Below, one piece after another: positions 50,107 through 61,304 of a stretch of DNA of 64,000 bases. The notes below the pieces were generated by a model. It had not been told where the DNA came from, made no database searches, and worked only from the letters and a program-made list of their open reading frames with translations. The stretch covers positions 345,275 through 409,274 of the forward strand of contig NZ_JACVPQ010000001.1 in assembly GCF_018881795.1 (NCBI RefSeq). Reading direction: 5' to 3'. Position 1 is the first letter of the stretch. Every line of letters starts with the position of its first letter. Both the position numbers and the translations under genes were made by a program. The DNA is from Polynucleobacter sp. MWH-Jannik1A5 (GTDB taxonomy: Bacteria > Pseudomonadota > Gammaproteobacteria > Burkholderiales > Burkholderiaceae).

Positions 50107-51014
50107 GCAGGAAACACCCCAGTAGATAGGTAGCGGTCGCCGCGGTCGCAAACAATAAATACGATCGTGGCATTTTCAACTTGACGCGCAATGCGTAAGG
50201 CGACTACTAGGGCGCCGCCGGCAGAGATACCACAGAAGATTCCCTCCTCAACAGCGAGACGACGCGCCATCTCTTCAGCATCAGCTTGAGATACGTATTC
50301 AATAAGATCAACCTTATCACCTTGATAGATCTTGGGTAAATACTCAGGAGCCCATTTACGAATTCCCGGAATTTGCGATCCATCCTCAGGCTGTGCTCCG
50401 ATGATCTGAATCGCAGGATTCATAGACTTCAGATAAGTTGACACCCCAGTAATGGTGCCGGTAGTCCCCATCGCTGAAACAAAATGAGTAACTTGACCAT
50501 CGGTATCGCGCCAAATTTCTGGGCCAGTAGTTTCAATATGTGCTCTTGGATTATCTGGATTAGCAAACTGATCAAGCAATCTGCCTCGACCTTCTCGTTG
50601 CAATTGCAAAGCGTAATCTCTAGCAAATTCCATGCCACCAGAAGCTGCCGTCAAAATGAGTTCAGCACCATAAGCCGCCATACTTTGACGGCGCTCAATG
50701 CTTTGATTTTCTGGCATCACTAAAATCATTTTGTAGCCAAGCATGGCAGCAGTCATTGCCAATGCAATACCGGTGTTGCCGCTAGTGGCCTCGATTAATG
50801 TATCGCCAGGTTTAATTTCGCCACGCTCTTGTGCGCGAGAGATCATCGACAGCGCAGGTCGGTCTTTAACCGACCCTGCTGGATTATTCCCCTCTAACTT
50901 ACCTAGAATGACATTGTTACGATTCTCGTTTTCCAGACCAGGAATACGCTGTAAACGAACCAAAGGCGTATTGCCCACTGTCTGTGAAATAGTTAGGTAG
51001 GAAGGTTTGCTCAT
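50103..51014 (-). CDS. cysM: Cysteine synthase B
   Basis: 303 aa PLP enzyme. PLP lysine in NPAGSVKDRPAL; substrate loop EATSGNTGIALAM; phosphate loop GTTGTITGV; C-terminal CGISAGGALV. The CysM-type spacing and length fit O-acetylserine/thiosulfate use. No Shine-Dalgarno; TAAAAT lies 6 nt before the ATG. Confidence 0.94.
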   Translation of the reverse strand: MSKPSYLTISQTVGNTPLVRLQRIPGLENENRNNVILGKLEGNNPAGSVKDRPALSMISRAQERGEIKPGDTLIEATSGNTGIALAMTAAMLGYKMILVMPENQSIERRQSMAAYGAELILTAASGGMEFARDYALQLQREGRGRLLDQFANPDNPRAHIETTGPEIWRDTDGQVTHFVSAMGTTGTITGVSTYLKSMNPAIQIIGAQPEDGSQIPGIRKWAPEYLPKIYQGDKVDLIEYVSQADAEEMARRLAVEEGIFCGISAGGALVVALRIARQVENATIVFIVCDRGDRYLSTGVFPA

Positions 51015-51020
51015 AAGGCC

Positions 51021-51026
51021 ATTTTA
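51021..51026 (-). promoter_or_regulatory. -10 TAAAAT of cysM, leaderless start candidate
   Basis: TAAAAT on the minus strand, 6 nt before the cysM ATG. Confidence 0.55.
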
Positions 51027-51055
51027 GCCATAAGCCGCCTTACACGCGATAGGGC

Positions 51056-51481
51056 TTAATTTCTGCGACCTGCTCCCGCACGCTCCGGCTGATTGCGATG
51101 ACCAGCTTGATTACGAGAATGACGTCTGCTAGAGGTGCTACCCTCCTTTTTGGTTCGGCCATTCGGCTCCCGAAAAGAGCTTGGGGCTTCGATCGTCAAA
51201 CCGTTATCCACCATTTTCTCCACGGATTTCATGCCGATACCACGAACACGCTTTTGCAAATCATTAGCATCTTGAAAGTGTCCGCCATCTAAACGTTCAG
51301 CAATGATGGTTTTGGCTTTAGAAGGGCCAATTCCCTTAATACTCTCCAATTCTGATTGAGTAGCGGTGTTGACATTAATCGGTGAGGCATAAGCTGATAG
51401 AGAACTCGCAGCCAATACTGTGGACACAGCAAGCGCCTTGAATAATCTGTTAAATCTACCTAAGTTCAAATATTGAGTCAT
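51056..51481 (-). CDS. ComEA-like helix-hairpin-helix DNA-binding protein
   Basis: 141 aa from the ATG at 51481, fixed by AGAGGAG; the frame to 51535 has none. Signal peptide (cleavage near AYA-SPI), then the paired HhH domain INVNTATQSELESIKGIGPSKAKTIIAERLDGGHFQDANDLQKRVRGIGMKSVEKM. Basic Arg-rich tail. ComEA-type proteins bind incoming DNA in the periplasm during natural transformation. Confidence 0.9.
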   Translation of the reverse strand: MTQYLNLGRFNRLFKALAVSTVLAASSLSAYASPINVNTATQSELESIKGIGPSKAKTIIAERLDGGHFQDANDLQKRVRGIGMKSVEKMVDNGLTIEAPSSFREPNGRTKKEGSTSSRRHSRNQAGHRNQPERAGAGRRN

Positions 51482-51494
51482 TTTTTCTCCTCTA

Positions 51495-51535
51495 GAAAAT
51501 AAAAAATCCACGGACACAAAGTGCGCGTGGATCAT
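51495..51535 (-). terminator. Terminator of the hldE1-hldD transcript
   Basis: ATCCACG (51506-51512) pairs with CGTGGAT (51526-51532); on the minus strand it is followed by TTTTTTATTTT. It lies between hldD and comEA and reaches close to the comEA ribosome-binding site. Confidence 0.75.
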
Positions 51536-51569
51536 TTACAACGAAGAGAATTTATTCTAGTTGACTACC

Positions 51570-52589
51570 TTACAAAGGGTTAGCCAAGAAACCAGAATTG
51601 GCTTCCAACCACTCGATATATCTTCCTACACCCTGCTCAACAGTGAGGAAGGGCTCTGCGTAACCGGCGGCTCTGAGCTTAGTGAGATCTGCTTGGGTAA
51701 AGCACTGATATTTACCTTTGAGCGCATCCGGAAATGGAATGTACTCAATAGCCTTTTCTTTTACAAGCTCTTGCAAAGATGCTGGTGCTGCTTTATCGAG
51801 CTTGCGCATTGCGTTTGCTACTGCATGAGCAACATCATTAAAGGGTTGCGCACGACCACTGCCCAAATTGAAGATGCCACTGATTTCTGGATGATCCAGG
51901 AAGAACAGGTTAACCTTTACTACATCTTCAACAGATACAAAGTCACGGCTTTGCTCACCAGCGCCATAGCCACCATATTCACCAAAAAGCTTCACATGGC
52001 CATTAGCCTTGTATTGGTGGTACTGATGAAACGCTACGGAAGCCATGCGGCCTTTGTGTGACTCGCGTGGGCCATATACGTTGAAGTAGCGAAAACCAAC
52101 TACTTGTGCTGTATTGGCTTTTTCAGCAAAGCGTTTGCGCATCACTTGATCAAATAAGAACTTGGAGTAGCCGTAAATATTGAGAGGCTTCTCATGCTCA
52201 CGACTTTCAACAAAAACATCCGAACCGCCGTAAGTTGCAGCTGAAGAAGCGTAGAGCAACTGTACTTTTTGCTCGGTGCAGATATCCAACAAATCCATCG
52301 TATAGCGATAGTTATTCGCCATCATGAAAATACCGTCAGTCTCCATCGTATCGGAGCAGGCTCCCTCATGAAAAACTGCTTTAACCTTGCCAAAGCGACC
52401 GCTCCTAAAGGCTTCCAAAAACTCATCTTTATCGAGGTAGTCAACGATATCTAAATCAGCGAGGTTACGGTATTTGTCAGCAGGACGAAGGTCATCGACT
52501 GCGATGATATTTTTCTCACCACGAGCATTGAGTGCCTGAACAATATTGGCACCAATAAATCCAGCAGCACCGGTTACGATAATAGTCAC
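51570..52589 (-). CDS. hldD: ADP-L-glycero-D-manno-heptose 6-epimerase
   Basis: 339 aa extended [18 protein letters not shown] nucleotide loop, [10 protein letters not shown] carrying the catalytic Tyr-x3-Lys, ASSAATYGG and [11 protein letters not shown]. Final step of ADP-heptose synthesis for LPS core. Overlaps hldE1 (ATGA). Confidence 0.96.
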   Translation of the reverse strand: MTIIVTGAAGFIGANIVQALNARGEKNIIAVDDLRPADKYRNLADLDIVDYLDKDEFLEAFRSGRFGKVKAVFHEGACSDTMETDGIFMMANNYRYTMDLLDICTEQKVQLLYASSAATYGGSDVFVESREHEKPLNIYGYSKFLFDQVMRKRFAEKANTAQVVGFRYFNVYGPRESHKGRMASVAFHQYHQYKANGHVKLFGEYGGYGAGEQSRDFVSVEDVVKVNLFFLDHPEISGIFNLGSGRAQPFNDVAHAVANAMRKLDKAAPASLQELVKEKAIEYIPFPDALKGKYQCFTQADLTKLRAAGYAEPFLTVEQGVGRYIEWLEANSGFLANPL

Positions 52590-53515
52590 TGTAGCTCCTC
52601 TGAAGTAACGGTTGCTGTCCCTAACTTACCAACTACAATGCCGCCAGCACGATTTGCAAGAGCCATTGCTCTCTCTAGGGGCCACTTCGCAGCCAATGCT
52701 ACTGCTAAGGTAGCAATCACGGTATCGCCAGCGCCTGACACATCAAACACTTCACGAGCTTGCGCCTTGACGTGACTCACGCCGGCATCGGTAAATAAAC
52801 TCATACCCTCTTCTGAACGAGTCAAAAGTAAAGCCTGCAGGTTGAGAGACTTTCTGAGCTCTTGGGCTTTATTCGTCAAGTCTTCTTCGCTTGTCCATTT
52901 GCCTACTACCTGACGCAACTCACTGCGATTCGGCGTTAAGACGGTAGCACCACGATACTTTTCGTAATCCTCACCCTTAGGGTCAACCAAAATCATTTTA
53001 TTTTGCGCTCTGGCTTGCTCAATCATATGCGCCACTTGACCTAATGCACCTTTGCCGTAATCAGACAAAATCACAACATCTGCATCACCAACCAGCTTTT
53101 CAAAACGCTCTAGCTTATGAGCGAGCGCTTTTGCACTGGGAGTTTCTTCAAAATCTAATCGAATCAACTGTTGCTGGCGCGCAATCACGCGTAACTTTAC
53201 GATCGTAGGTACGTCAGCATCAATTTCGAGCTGACTATTAACACCGCCTGCTTTTAATAATTCCACCACGCGCTTACCTGGCTCATCATTACCAACCACA
53301 CCTAGAATGGTTGCCTTAGCATCGAGCGCAGCTACGTTGCGCGCTACGTTGGCGGCGCCGCCAAGACGCTCATCGATCTTTCCAACCTGAACTACAGGCA
53401 CAGGTGCTTCTGGAGAAATGCGATTGGTATCACCAAACCAATAGCGGTCCAGCATGACATCGCCTACAACGAGTAAACGGGCTTTAGAAAATTGGTCGCG
53501 ATTGGCTTTTTCCAT
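52586..53515 (-). CDS. hldE: D-glycero-beta-D-manno-heptose-7-phosphate kinase
   Basis: 309 aa PfkB-family kinase (HldE1/RfaE1 domain only, no fused adenylyltransferase). [44 protein letters not shown] and [18 protein letters not shown] with the catalytic Asp. The HldE2 partner must be encoded elsewhere. TAAAGT lies 6 nt before the ATG and no Shine-Dalgarno is seen. Confidence 0.95.
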   Translation of the reverse strand: MEKANRDQFSKARLLVVGDVMLDRYWFGDTNRISPEAPVPVVQVGKIDERLGGAANVARNVAALDAKATILGVVGNDEPGKRVVELLKAGGVNSQLEIDADVPTIVKLRVIARQQQLIRLDFEETPSAKALAHKLERFEKLVGDADVVILSDYGKGALGQVAHMIEQARAQNKMILVDPKGEDYEKYRGATVLTPNRSELRQVVGKWTSEEDLTNKAQELRKSLNLQALLLTRSEEGMSLFTDAGVSHVKAQAREVFDVSGAGDTVIATLAVALAAKWPLERAMALANRAGGIVVGKLGTATVTSEELQ

Positions 53516-53521
53516 TTGAAT

Positions 53522-53527
53522 ACTTTA
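53522..53527 (-). promoter_or_regulatory. -10-like TAAAGT of hldE1, leaderless start candidate
   Basis: TAAAGT on the minus strand, 6 nt before the hldE1 ATG, in the 40-bp gap after ugd. Confidence 0.4.
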
Positions 53528-53555
53528 TGTATTTTTTCTTTATTTTCAAATCAAC

Positions 53556-54920
53556 TTAATTATGTCGCCCGATGCCATGGTACTCAATACCTAATTCTTG
53601 CATAGAAGCTGGCTCATATAGGTTACGGCCATCAAAAATGATTGGGCGCTTAAGCTTTTGCATCACCTGATCAAAATCTGGGCTTCTAAAGGCTTTCCAC
53701 TCAGTCACGATGACTAGGGCATCAGCGCCATCTAAGGCGCTCATAGGGTCAGAGGTCATCAACACTTGCGCAAGACCGGTTGGGTTATCTTTAAAGTCAA
53801 GCTCTAGAGCATGTTTAGCTTCAGGCATAGCAACAGGGTCATGAGCCACCACCTGGGCACCACGCTTAACCAATTCTTGAATGATCACGCGGCTAGGTGC
53901 TTCACGCATATCGTCAGTATTGGGTTTAAAAGCTAAACCCCACAGTGCAAACTTCATCCCCTTAAGATCTTTACCAAAACGCTTTTCGATCTTTTGAACT
54001 AAGGTGTACTTTTGTAATTCGTTCACGGCTTCTACAGCATCCAGGATCTTGAGATCTCTGCCATGCTCTTTGGCGGTCTTCGATAACGCAGACACGTCCT
54101 TTGGAAAGCATGAGCCGCCATAACCAGTGCCTGGGTATAAAAAGCCAAAGCCAATACGTGAATCTGATCCAATGCCCTGACGAACTGCTTCAATATCTGC
54201 GCCCACCAAGTCAGCTAAATTCGCCAATTCATTCATAAAGGAGATACGGGTAGCTAGCATAGCGTTGGCTGCGTATTTAGTTAACTCAGCACTTCTCACA
54301 TCCATGTAGTAGGTGCGCTCATGATGGCGATTAAAGGGCGCATAGAGTTTACGCATTTGCTCTTTAGCGCGCATTCCTGCTGGCGTATTTTCAGTGCCAA
54401 TCACAATACGATCGGGGCGCATAAAGTCTTCTACGGCAGCGCCCTCTTTAAGAAATTCTGGGTTAGACACTACCGAGCATAGCTCTGGAGATAAACCTCT
54501 TTTTTCCAATTCTTCAGTAATAGCAGTTTGCACCTTATCAGCAGTACCTACTGGTACCGTCGATTTATCAACAATGACTTTAGGGGTGGTCATGTGACGA
54601 CCAATATTGCGGGCAGCAGCTACGACGTATTGCAAATCTGCTGAACCATCTTCATCTGGAGGTGTGCCTACCGCGATGAATTGAATGTCGCCATGAGCTA
54701 CTGAAGCAGCAATATCAGTAGAGAACTGCAAACGACCTGCAGCACGATTACGCTCAATCATCTCTTTGAGGCCAGGTTCATAAATAGGAACACCACCAGA
54801 ATTGAGAATCTCAATCTTTTTGGGATCAACGTCTACGCAAAAAATATTATTGCCTTGTTCCGCAAGGCAGGCTCCCGTAACAAGACCAACGTAACCGCTA
54901 CCGATGATGGTGACTTTCAA
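53556..54920 (-). CDS. ugd: UDP-glucose 6-dehydrogenase
   Basis: 454 aa from a TTG at 54920 with GGAG 7 nt upstream. The protein then begins [24 protein letters not shown], the family's usual start; the longer frame to 55058 would overlap lapB. Catalytic Cys in [16 protein letters not shown]; Lys in [11 protein letters not shown]-terminal NAD domain GRNLYEP. Makes UDP-glucuronate for surface polysaccharide. 19 bp after lapB. Confidence 0.94.
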   Translation of the reverse strand: MKVTIIGSGYVGLVTGACLAEQGNNIFCVDVDPKKIEILNSGGVPIYEPGLKEMIERNRAAGRLQFSTDIAASVAHGDIQFIAVGTPPDEDGSADLQYVVAAARNIGRHMTTPKVIVDKSTVPVGTADKVQTAITEELEKRGLSPELCSVVSNPEFLKEGAAVEDFMRPDRIVIGTENTPAGMRAKEQMRKLYAPFNRHHERTYYMDVRSAELTKYAANAMLATRISFMNELANLADLVGADIEAVRQGIGSDSRIGFGFLYPGTGYGGSCFPKDVSALSKTAKEHGRDLKILDAVEAVNELQKYTLVQKIEKRFGKDLKGMKFALWGLAFKPNTDDMREAPSRVIIQELVKRGAQVVAHDPVAMPEAKHALELDFKDNPTGLAQVLMTSDPMSALDGADALVIVTEWKAFRSPDFDQVMQKLKRPIIFDGRNLYEPASMQELGIEYHGIGRHN

Positions 54921-54939
54921 TCTTTCTCTCCAAATTTCT

Positions 54940-56151
54940 TTACATTGAAGGACCGCTTGGAGCGGCACCCTCGCTACGTCTTGGGGAGTATGCCTCCCAA
55001 TGATTACAACCAGGACACTGCCAATAAAATCTTCTCGCTCTAAATCCGCAATTGCCACAAGTGTAGCGAGCCAAGCTTGTTGTGCGCTGACGCAACAAAG
55101 TCAGAATGGATTGCAGCTCCAATAATCTCTCAGGATTAGCGCTGCCCTCTTCCAAGGCAAGACGGGTTTCAGCCAACTTCGATAGAGCAATCAAAGTAGG
55201 CGAATGTTGCATCACCTCAGACAACATCATGTTTGCAGCTTGAGGACCTCGAATTTTCATGAGGTGCTTATGTACGATATCTAGCAATTCGCCAGTAGCT
55301 TGGGTTTTAAGTAATTCACAAAGATGATCTAAACCTTCGCTCTCTTTATCGATAGCAGCATGCGCTAACATCCAGCGGTCTGCCAATAAATGCATATATG
55401 CTGGATGAGAGCTAGCTACTAGACTCCAAGCTTCAATAGCTTGAGTAGGACGATCCATTGCCATTAAATAGTCGCCCTGCAATATTAGTGCTCGTGCATG
55501 ATTGGGAACTGCTTGCAAAGCCCGTTGTATTGATTGCTCAGCTTCTACTAAGTCTTTGCGACGTAATGCCTCTTGGCCTAATTCACAGTGAAACTGAGCG
55601 ATTTCAGTATGGTGCGACTTACCTTGCAGAGTCTCAAGTTCAGTTGCAGCAATGATGGCTTTTTTCCAATCATGCTCAATTTGATACATCTCCAACAAAC
55701 TTTCTTTTGCTGGTTCGGCATACTTTCCAGCACCTACACGATTAAGTGATGCCTCAGCCCGATCCAATAAACCAGCGCGCAAAAAGTCACGGCCTAACTC
55801 ATAGGCAGCATGATCACGATCACGAGGCTTTAGGTCATCACGATTAGCTAAATGCTGATGCACTTTGATAGCGCGCTCAGTCTCACCACGGCGACGAAAT
55901 AAATTGCCCAATGAAAAATGCAGTTCAATAGTTTCAGGATCAAGTTGTGCAATTTTGACCAGCGTTTCAATCGCTTGATCGGGCTGCTCATTTAACAAAA
56001 GACTTAAACCTTTGAATGTTGAACGCTGCTGACGCATACGTTCGCGCTCATCCATACGATTCTCAAGTCGTAGATCCCAACGCGAAGCCAACCAACCAAT
56101 ACCAAACATGACTGGCAGCAACAATAGCCAAGATGTCGCTATCTGAATCAT
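54940..56151 (-). CDS. lapB: Lipopolysaccharide assembly protein B
   Basis: 403 aa. N-terminal membrane helix ([20 protein letters not shown]), tetratricopeptide repeats through the middle ([16 protein letters not shown]-type), and the C-terminal rubredoxin-like metal knuckle [20 protein letters not shown]. It tunes LpxC proteolysis by FtsH. lapA, which normally precedes it, is not present in the 60-bp gap to ihfB. Confidence 0.94.
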   Translation of the reverse strand: MIQIATSWLLLLPVMFGIGWLASRWDLRLENRMDERERMRQQRSTFKGLSLLLNEQPDQAIETLVKIAQLDPETIELHFSLGNLFRRRGETERAIKVHQHLANRDDLKPRDRDHAAYELGRDFLRAGLLDRAEASLNRVGAGKYAEPAKESLLEMYQIEHDWKKAIIAATELETLQGKSHHTEIAQFHCELGQEALRRKDLVEAEQSIQRALQAVPNHARALILQGDYLMAMDRPTQAIEAWSLVASSHPAYMHLLADRWMLAHAAIDKESEGLDHLCELLKTQATGELLDIVHKHLMKIRGPQAANMMLSEVMQHSPTLIALSKLAETRLALEEGSANPERLLELQSILTLLRQRTTSLARYTCGNCGFRARRFYWQCPGCNHWEAYSPRRSEGAAPSGPSM

Positions 56152-56211
56152 GGCGTGCAGAATTTAAATAAAAAAATGGCCCGAATGGACCACTGAGGTT
56201 TAGCCTGAATC

Positions 56212-56556
56212 TTAGGCACCAGAACCCTCTTTGGGGCCCGCCTGTTTCAAGGGCTTGTAATCTACTCGCTCACGCAACTCTTTGCCAGGCTTAAAGTGCG
56301 GAACGCGTTTTTCTGGAATCAATACTTTCTCACCAGACTTCGGATTGCGACCAGTACGTGCAGGACGATGATGAAGCACAAAACTTCCCACGCCACGCAA
56401 CTCGATACGCTTACCCTCAGCCAAAGCATGAGTCATTGTGTCCAGCAAAGTTTTTACCGCCAACTCCACATCCCTAGGCAGAAGCTGCGGAAACTGTTCC
56501 GCAAGACTCTCCACTAGTTCGGAGCGGGTAATTGCTTGTTGCTCTTGATCTGTCAT
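56212..56556 (-). CDS. ihfB: Integration host factor beta subunit
   Basis: 114 aa. [37 protein letters not shown] and the DNA-bending arm [24 protein letters not shown] with the intercalating Pro in NPKSGE. The C-terminus is longer than E. coli IhfB by about 20 residues ([16 protein letters not shown]). It lies after the rpsA terminator. Confidence 0.95.
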   Translation of the reverse strand: MTDQEQQAITRSELVESLAEQFPQLLPRDVELAVKTLLDTMTHALAEGKRIELRGVGSFVLHHRPARTGRNPKSGEKVLIPEKRVPHFKPGKELRERVDYKPLKQAGPKEGSGA

Positions 56557-56564
56557 GATCTATC

Positions 56565-56604
56565 AATAAAAAATCGCCGCTCCCCCAATGGAAAGCGGCG
56601 ATAT
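56565..56604 (-). terminator. Terminator/attenuator between rpsA and ihfB
   Basis: ATCGCCGCT (56573-56581) pairs with AGCGGCGAT (56594-56602), followed on the minus strand by TTTTTATT. Some read-through into ihfB is possible. Confidence 0.8.
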
Positions 56605-56608
56605 TGAT

Positions 56609-58282
56609 TTAGCCTTGATTGTCCAATTTTGCTTTTAACAAAGCACCCAAATTGGTAGTGCCAGACTGCGCATCACCTTGGAGCTTGCTCATTGCATCTT
56701 GTTGATCAGAGCTGTCTTTTGCTTTGATTGAAAGATTGATAACACGTGACTTGCGATCAATGTTGATGATCATTGCGGTTACGCTATCGCCTTCTTTCAA
56801 TACATTACGTGCATCTTCAACGCGATCTGTTGAGATCTCAGAAGCACGCAAGTAAGCTTCAACTTCATCAGCCAAGTGAATTGTTGCACCCTTAGCATCA
56901 ACCGCTTTCACAGTACCAGTAACGAGGCTACCCTTGTCGCTGACAGATGTGTAGTTATTGAATGGGTCGCCAGACAATTGCTTGATACCGAGAGAGATAC
57001 GCTCTTTCTCAACATCAATTGCCAATACAGTGGCTTCAACTTCATCACCTTTTTTGTATTTCTTAACAGCTTCTTCACCTGGCTCATTCCATGAGAGGTC
57101 TGAGAGGTGAACTAAACCGTCGATACCACCAGGCAAGCCAATGAACACACCAAAGTCAGTGATTGACTTGATTGCGCCAGTGAGCTTATCGCCTTTTTGT
57201 TGGGCACGTGAAAACTCTTCCCATGGATTAGCTTTGCACTGCTTGATGCCCAAGCTAATACGACGCTTGTCTTCATCAATATCCAGAACCATGACTTCAA
57301 CTTCGGTTCCTAATGCAGTAGCTTTGCTTGGAGCAACGTTCTTGTTAGTCCAGTCCATTTCAGAAACGTGTACCAAACCTTCGATACCAGATTCGATTTC
57401 CACGAATGCGCCGTAGTCAGTCAGGTTAGTTACCTTACCGAATAAACGGGTGTTTGGTGGGTAACGACGAGCGATACCAACCCATGGATCATCACCAAGT
57501 TGTTTCACGCCGAGTGAAACACGGTTCTTCTCTTGATCGAACTTCAAAATCTTAGCGGTAACTTCTTGACCGACAGTCAACATCTCGCTTGGGTGACGCA
57601 CACGACGCCATGCCAAGTCAGTGATGTGCAAGAGGCCATCGATACCGCCGAGGTCAACGAACGCGCCGTAATCAGTAATGTTCTTAACGAGGCCAGTAAC
57701 CACTGCGCCTTCTTTAAGGTTAGACATCAACTTAGCACGCTCTTCACCTTGGCTAGCCTCAACAACTGCACGACGTGACAACACTACGTTGTTACGCTTA
57801 CGGTCGAGCTTGATAACCTTGAACTCCATCGTCTTACCTTCGTAAGGGCTGGTGTCCTTGATTGGGCGTGTATCAACGAGTGATCCAGGCAAGAATGCGC
57901 GGATACCGTTAACCATCACAGTCAAGCCGCCTTTAACCTTACCAGTAACAGTACCGGTAACGATCTCAGCTTGCTCGAGAGCTTTCTCTAAGTTCATCCA
58001 TGAAGCCAAGCGCTTAGCTTTGTCACGGGAAAGGATGGTGTCGCCATAGCCGTTCTCAAGAGCGTCAATAGCAACAGAAACGAAATCGCCAGGAGCTACT
58101 TCAATCTCGCCAGCGTCGTTATGGAATTCTTCAACAGGAATAAACGCTTCAGACTTTAAGCCAGCGTTAACAACGACGAAGTTATGGTCGATGCGAAGAA
58201 CTTCAGCCGAAATAACTTGGCCGGTCTTCATATTCGATCGGGTTAATGATTCTTCAAATAATTCTGCAAATGATTCAGACAT
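56609..58282 (-). CDS. rpsA: 30S ribosomal protein S1
   Basis: 557 aa, six S1 RNA-binding domains (repeats of the [29 protein letters not shown] type). [13 protein letters not shown] start. No Shine-Dalgarno at the ATG, as is usual for autoregulated rpsA. Last gene of the aromatic supraoperon, 145 bp after cmk. Confidence 0.97.
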   Translation of the reverse strand: MSESFAELFEESLTRSNMKTGQVISAEVLRIDHNFVVVNAGLKSEAFIPVEEFHNDAGEIEVAPGDFVSVAIDALENGYGDTILSRDKAKRLASWMNLEKALEQAEIVTGTVTGKVKGGLTVMVNGIRAFLPGSLVDTRPIKDTSPYEGKTMEFKVIKLDRKRNNVVLSRRAVVEASQGEERAKLMSNLKEGAVVTGLVKNITDYGAFVDLGGIDGLLHITDLAWRRVRHPSEMLTVGQEVTAKILKFDQEKNRVSLGVKQLGDDPWVGIARRYPPNTRLFGKVTNLTDYGAFVEIESGIEGLVHVSEMDWTNKNVAPSKATALGTEVEVMVLDIDEDKRRISLGIKQCKANPWEEFSRAQQKGDKLTGAIKSITDFGVFIGLPGGIDGLVHLSDLSWNEPGEEAVKKYKKGDEVEATVLAIDVEKERISLGIKQLSGDPFNNYTSVSDKGSLVTGTVKAVDAKGATIHLADEVEAYLRASEISTDRVEDARNVLKEGDSVTAMIINIDRKSRVINLSIKAKDSSDQQDAMSKLQGDAQSGTTNLGALLKAKLDNQG

Positions 58283-58427
58283 GTGTATTCACTTTTTGCC
58301 GCCAGAAGGCCTGACGGGTTAGGTTAAAAAAGTCTCAAAGAAACACGCTAATGAAAAGGTCGCGTTGTGGAGTTTCTTCAGACACCAAAAACTTCTACTT
58401 ACAGCTAACTACTAAAACAACTACAAA

Positions 58428-59090
58428 CTAGGCAATCGCAGATTGATACCAATCCAAAACTGTCTTAACTGCTTGATCTATCGATAAATCTGAGGTTTCA
58501 AGCACTTTTGCACCATCTGCAACCAACAAGGGTGCGGTACCTCGACTACTATCTCTGGCATCGCGATCTTGCAAATCTTGCAGTAAGTCGGAAAGTTTAG
58601 CAGAAATTCCCTTAGCTATCAATTGCTTATAGCGACGCTCGGCTCTGGCGGCGGCCGTTGCAGTCAAGAAAACCTTCAAAACTGCATCTGGGAATATCAC
58701 GCTGGCCATATCCCGGCCATCAGCCACCAGGCCAGGGGATTGGCGAAAACTGCGCTGCAGACCCACTAAAGCAGACCTTACCTCTGGATGGACCGCTAAA
58801 GCTGAGGCCCTTAAACCAATGTTTTCAGCCCGAATAGCGTCAGTGACATCGTCGCCATTGAGAAATATTTGACTATTTTTGAATGAAATCAATAACTTAG
58901 GAACTAAAAGGCCTAGTTCTGGGCCATTTTTAACGTCAATTCCCTGTTTTTCGCTGGCTAAGGCTACTAAGCGATAGAGTGCCCCACTATCCAAATAATG
59001 AAATCCCAACTTTTCAGCAACCAGCGAAGCAACTGTTCCCTTGCCTGAGGCAGTTGGACCATCAATCGCGATGACCGGAAATGCGCTCAT
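58428..59090 (-). CDS. cmk: Cytidylate kinase
   Basis: 220 aa from the ATG at 59090, 4 bp after aroA; a TTG at 59102 is less likely. P-loop [31 protein letters not shown], the NMP-binding insert and [15 protein letters not shown]. Follows aroA in the supraoperon. Confidence 0.95.
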   Translation of the reverse strand: MSAFPVIAIDGPTASGKGTVASLVAEKLGFHYLDSGALYRLVALASEKQGIDVKNGPELGLLVPKLLISFKNSQIFLNGDDVTDAIRAENIGLRASALAVHPEVRSALVGLQRSFRQSPGLVADGRDMASVIFPDAVLKVFLTATAAARAERRYKQLIAKGISAKLSDLLQDLQDRDARDSSRGTAPLLVADGAKVLETSDLSIDQAVKTVLDWYQSAIA

Positions 59091-59094
59091 GAAA

Positions 59095-60423
59095 TTAATC
59101 AACTACCTTCGCAAATTCAGCGAAGTAAGTTGGGAATGTTTTCGCTACACAATTCGGGTCGTTGATCTTGAGTGCATTTGGACCAAAGGCGGCAAGCGAG
59201 AAACACATCGCCATACGATGGTCATCATAAGTATCGATACCTTCAGCCGGCGATTTCCAATCAGCTTGTGATGCTGGAGCCTGCACAACAATGTAGTCAG
59301 CCCCTTCTTCAACAATGGCGCCAACTTTTTTCAATTCTTTTGCCATTGCCGCAATACGATCCGTCTCTTTAACGCGCCAACTAGCAATGCTGTTTAATCG
59401 AGTTGGACCCTCAGCAAATAATGCAGCGACTGCAAGCGTCATGGCTGCATCTGGAATTTCTGTGCAATCAATGGTGATGCCATTGAGTTTGCCGTTGGTA
59501 TTTTTCACGCCAGATACTTCAATCCAATCTTCACCAGCATTAATGTTCGCACCCATTAAAGCGAGCGCATCGGCAAAAGCCACATCACCCTGAATGCTGT
59601 CCTTGCCAACACCAAATACCTTCACAGGGCCGCCACCGATAGCCCCGAGCGCTAAGAAATATGAAGCTGAAGAAGCATCACCCTCTACGGATAGCTGGCC
59701 TGGGCTTTTGTATACAGTGTTTGATGTTTTTGCCGGAATAACAAAAGATTGTTTGTCAGGACAGGCGACGTTCACACCAAAGCGTGCCATCAACTTCAAA
59801 GTGATATCAATATAAGGACGAGAAATGAGTTCGCCAATCACTTCAATGCGTACTGGTTCATTCGCCACTAATGGCAAAGCCATTAGTAAGGCAGTTAAGA
59901 ATTGGCTCGATACATCACCACGCACTTTAACGACATCTTTAATCTGAATATCTGCCGCAGATATCTGAATCGGTGGATAACCTTCTTGCAATTCGTATTC
60001 GATCTTCGCGCCCACTTGGCGCAAGCCATCTACTAAATCGCGAATCGGTCTCTCATGCATACGTGCAACACCTGATAAACGGTAGTTACCGCCTTGCATT
60101 GCTAAAGCAGCAGTCAGTGGACGTATCGCAGTACCTGCATTTCCCATAAAGAGGTCGGCTTCGCGCACGGGGAACTGACCACCACAACCCTCAACTACAC
60201 AAACTTTATTCTCTTTATCGATCACAGAGAGGCCGAGTTGGCGCAAGGCATTACGCATCACCTGCGTGTCATCAGCATCTAATAAATTCTTAAGAGTGGT
60301 GGTTCCGGATGAAAGGGCAGCCAACAAGAGAGCCCGATTTGAGATGCTCTTTGAGCCCGGCAACACAATCGAACCTTGCGCTCGCTTAAATGGCCCAATA
60401 GTAATGTCTGGCAAACCGCTCAT
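59095..60423 (-). CDS. aroA: 3-phosphoshikimate 1-carboxyvinyltransferase (EPSP synthase)
   Basis: 442 aa from the ATG at 60423, which shares bases with the tyrA stop (TAATG). [20 protein letters not shown] and [17 protein letters not shown] are the class I signatures; the PEP-binding Arg is in [21 protein letters not shown]. Penultimate step of the chorismate pathway. Confidence 0.96.
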   Translation of the reverse strand: MSGLPDITIGPFKRAQGSIVLPGSKSISNRALLLAALSSGTTTLKNLLDADDTQVMRNALRQLGLSVIDKENKVCVVEGCGGQFPVREADLFMGNAGTAIRPLTAALAMQGGNYRLSGVARMHERPIRDLVDGLRQVGAKIEYELQEGYPPIQISAADIQIKDVVKVRGDVSSQFLTALLMALPLVANEPVRIEVIGELISRPYIDITLKLMARFGVNVACPDKQSFVIPAKTSNTVYKSPGQLSVEGDASSASYFLALGAIGGGPVKVFGVGKDSIQGDVAFADALALMGANINAGEDWIEVSGVKNTNGKLNGITIDCTEIPDAAMTLAVAALFAEGPTRLNSIASWRVKETDRIAAMAKELKKVGAIVEEGADYIVVQAPASQADWKSPAEGIDTYDDHRMAMCFSLAAFGPNALKINDPNCVAKTFPTYFAEFAKVVD

Positions 60424-61304
60424 TAAAGTGCGTCCAAGTCTTGACGTGCTTTGCTCGCCTTGTTGAATAATTTTTCTAAACCAGCGCCATCGTTTTCGGC
60501 AACGAGTTTGCGCATGTGATTCACGATGAGCAAATACTGATCTAGCTCTTTCAGGATTGCAGTGCGATTGCCAAGGCAGATATCGCGCCACATCTCTGGA
60601 CTGGAGGCGGCGATGCGCGTGAAATCCTTAAACCCTGCGCCAACATGGCTTAGCTTCTGATCGGCATCCTCAGAGTTCACAACGCTTGCCATTAATGCAT
60701 AAGATAGAAGATGTGGGAGATGAGAAACAGCAGCATAGATCGCATCATGCTGCACGACACCAATCTTTTTCACTTCGGAACCAACTGACTCCCAAAAGCC
60801 TGTAATTAAAGCTATATCCTCTGGAGAGTTTTCTTGAAGCGGGCAAATAATAGTTTGCTTCCCCTGAAATAAATCAGCCTTAGCTGCAGCAGCTCCATGC
60901 TGAGCGCCCCCAGCAATGGGATGCGCCGGTACAAATTGACAGGCCTTCTTGCCTAATACTACTTTGGCAGCCACGATCACATCACCTTTGGTGCTACCCG
61001 CATCTGTAATCATGGTGCGAGACTCAAGATGTGGCTCAATCACTTCAAAGGCTGCTCGCATTTGAGCCACTGGCACGCAAAGCACAATCACATCGGATTG
61101 CTTCGCTGCTTCAACCAAATCCACTACACCATCAATCGCACCCATCTTTTGCGCTTGATCTAAATTTTCTTTGCTGCGACCTACGCCCAATACCTTGGCA
61201 GCAACGCCAGCTTGCTTAAGAGCTAAACCCAAAGAGGCGCCAATCAAACCAACACCAACGATGGTGACGGTACCGTAGTTGCTCGCAGGATTAATGATGG
61301 TCAT
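60423..61304 (-). CDS. tyrA: Prephenate/arogenate dehydrogenase
   Basis: 293 aa from the ATG at 61304, overlapping the hisC stop (TAATG). Rossmann motif [19 protein letters not shown], then TDAGSTKG and [18 protein letters not shown] (catalytic His). Makes the tyrosine precursor 4-hydroxyphenylpyruvate or tyrosine itself. A longer frame to 61379 runs inside hisC. Confidence 0.95.
   Translation of the reverse strand: MTIINPASNYGTVTIVGVGLIGASLGLALKQAGVAAKVLGVGRSKENLDQAQKMGAIDGVVDLVEAAKQSDVIVLCVPVAQMRAAFEVIEPHLESRTMITDAGSTKGDVIVAAKVVLGKKACQFVPAHPIAGGAQHGAAAAKADLFQGKQTIICPLQENSPEDIALITGFWESVGSEVKKIGVVQHDAIYAAVSHLPHLLSYALMASVVNSEDADQKLSHVGAGFKDFTRIAASSPEMWRDICLGNRTAILKELDQYLLIVNHMRKLVAENDGAGLEKLFNKASKARQDLDAL

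Noticed and set aside
51561-52061. Plus-strand 166-aa frame
   Set aside because: It is antisense to hldD, whose family motifs are unambiguous.
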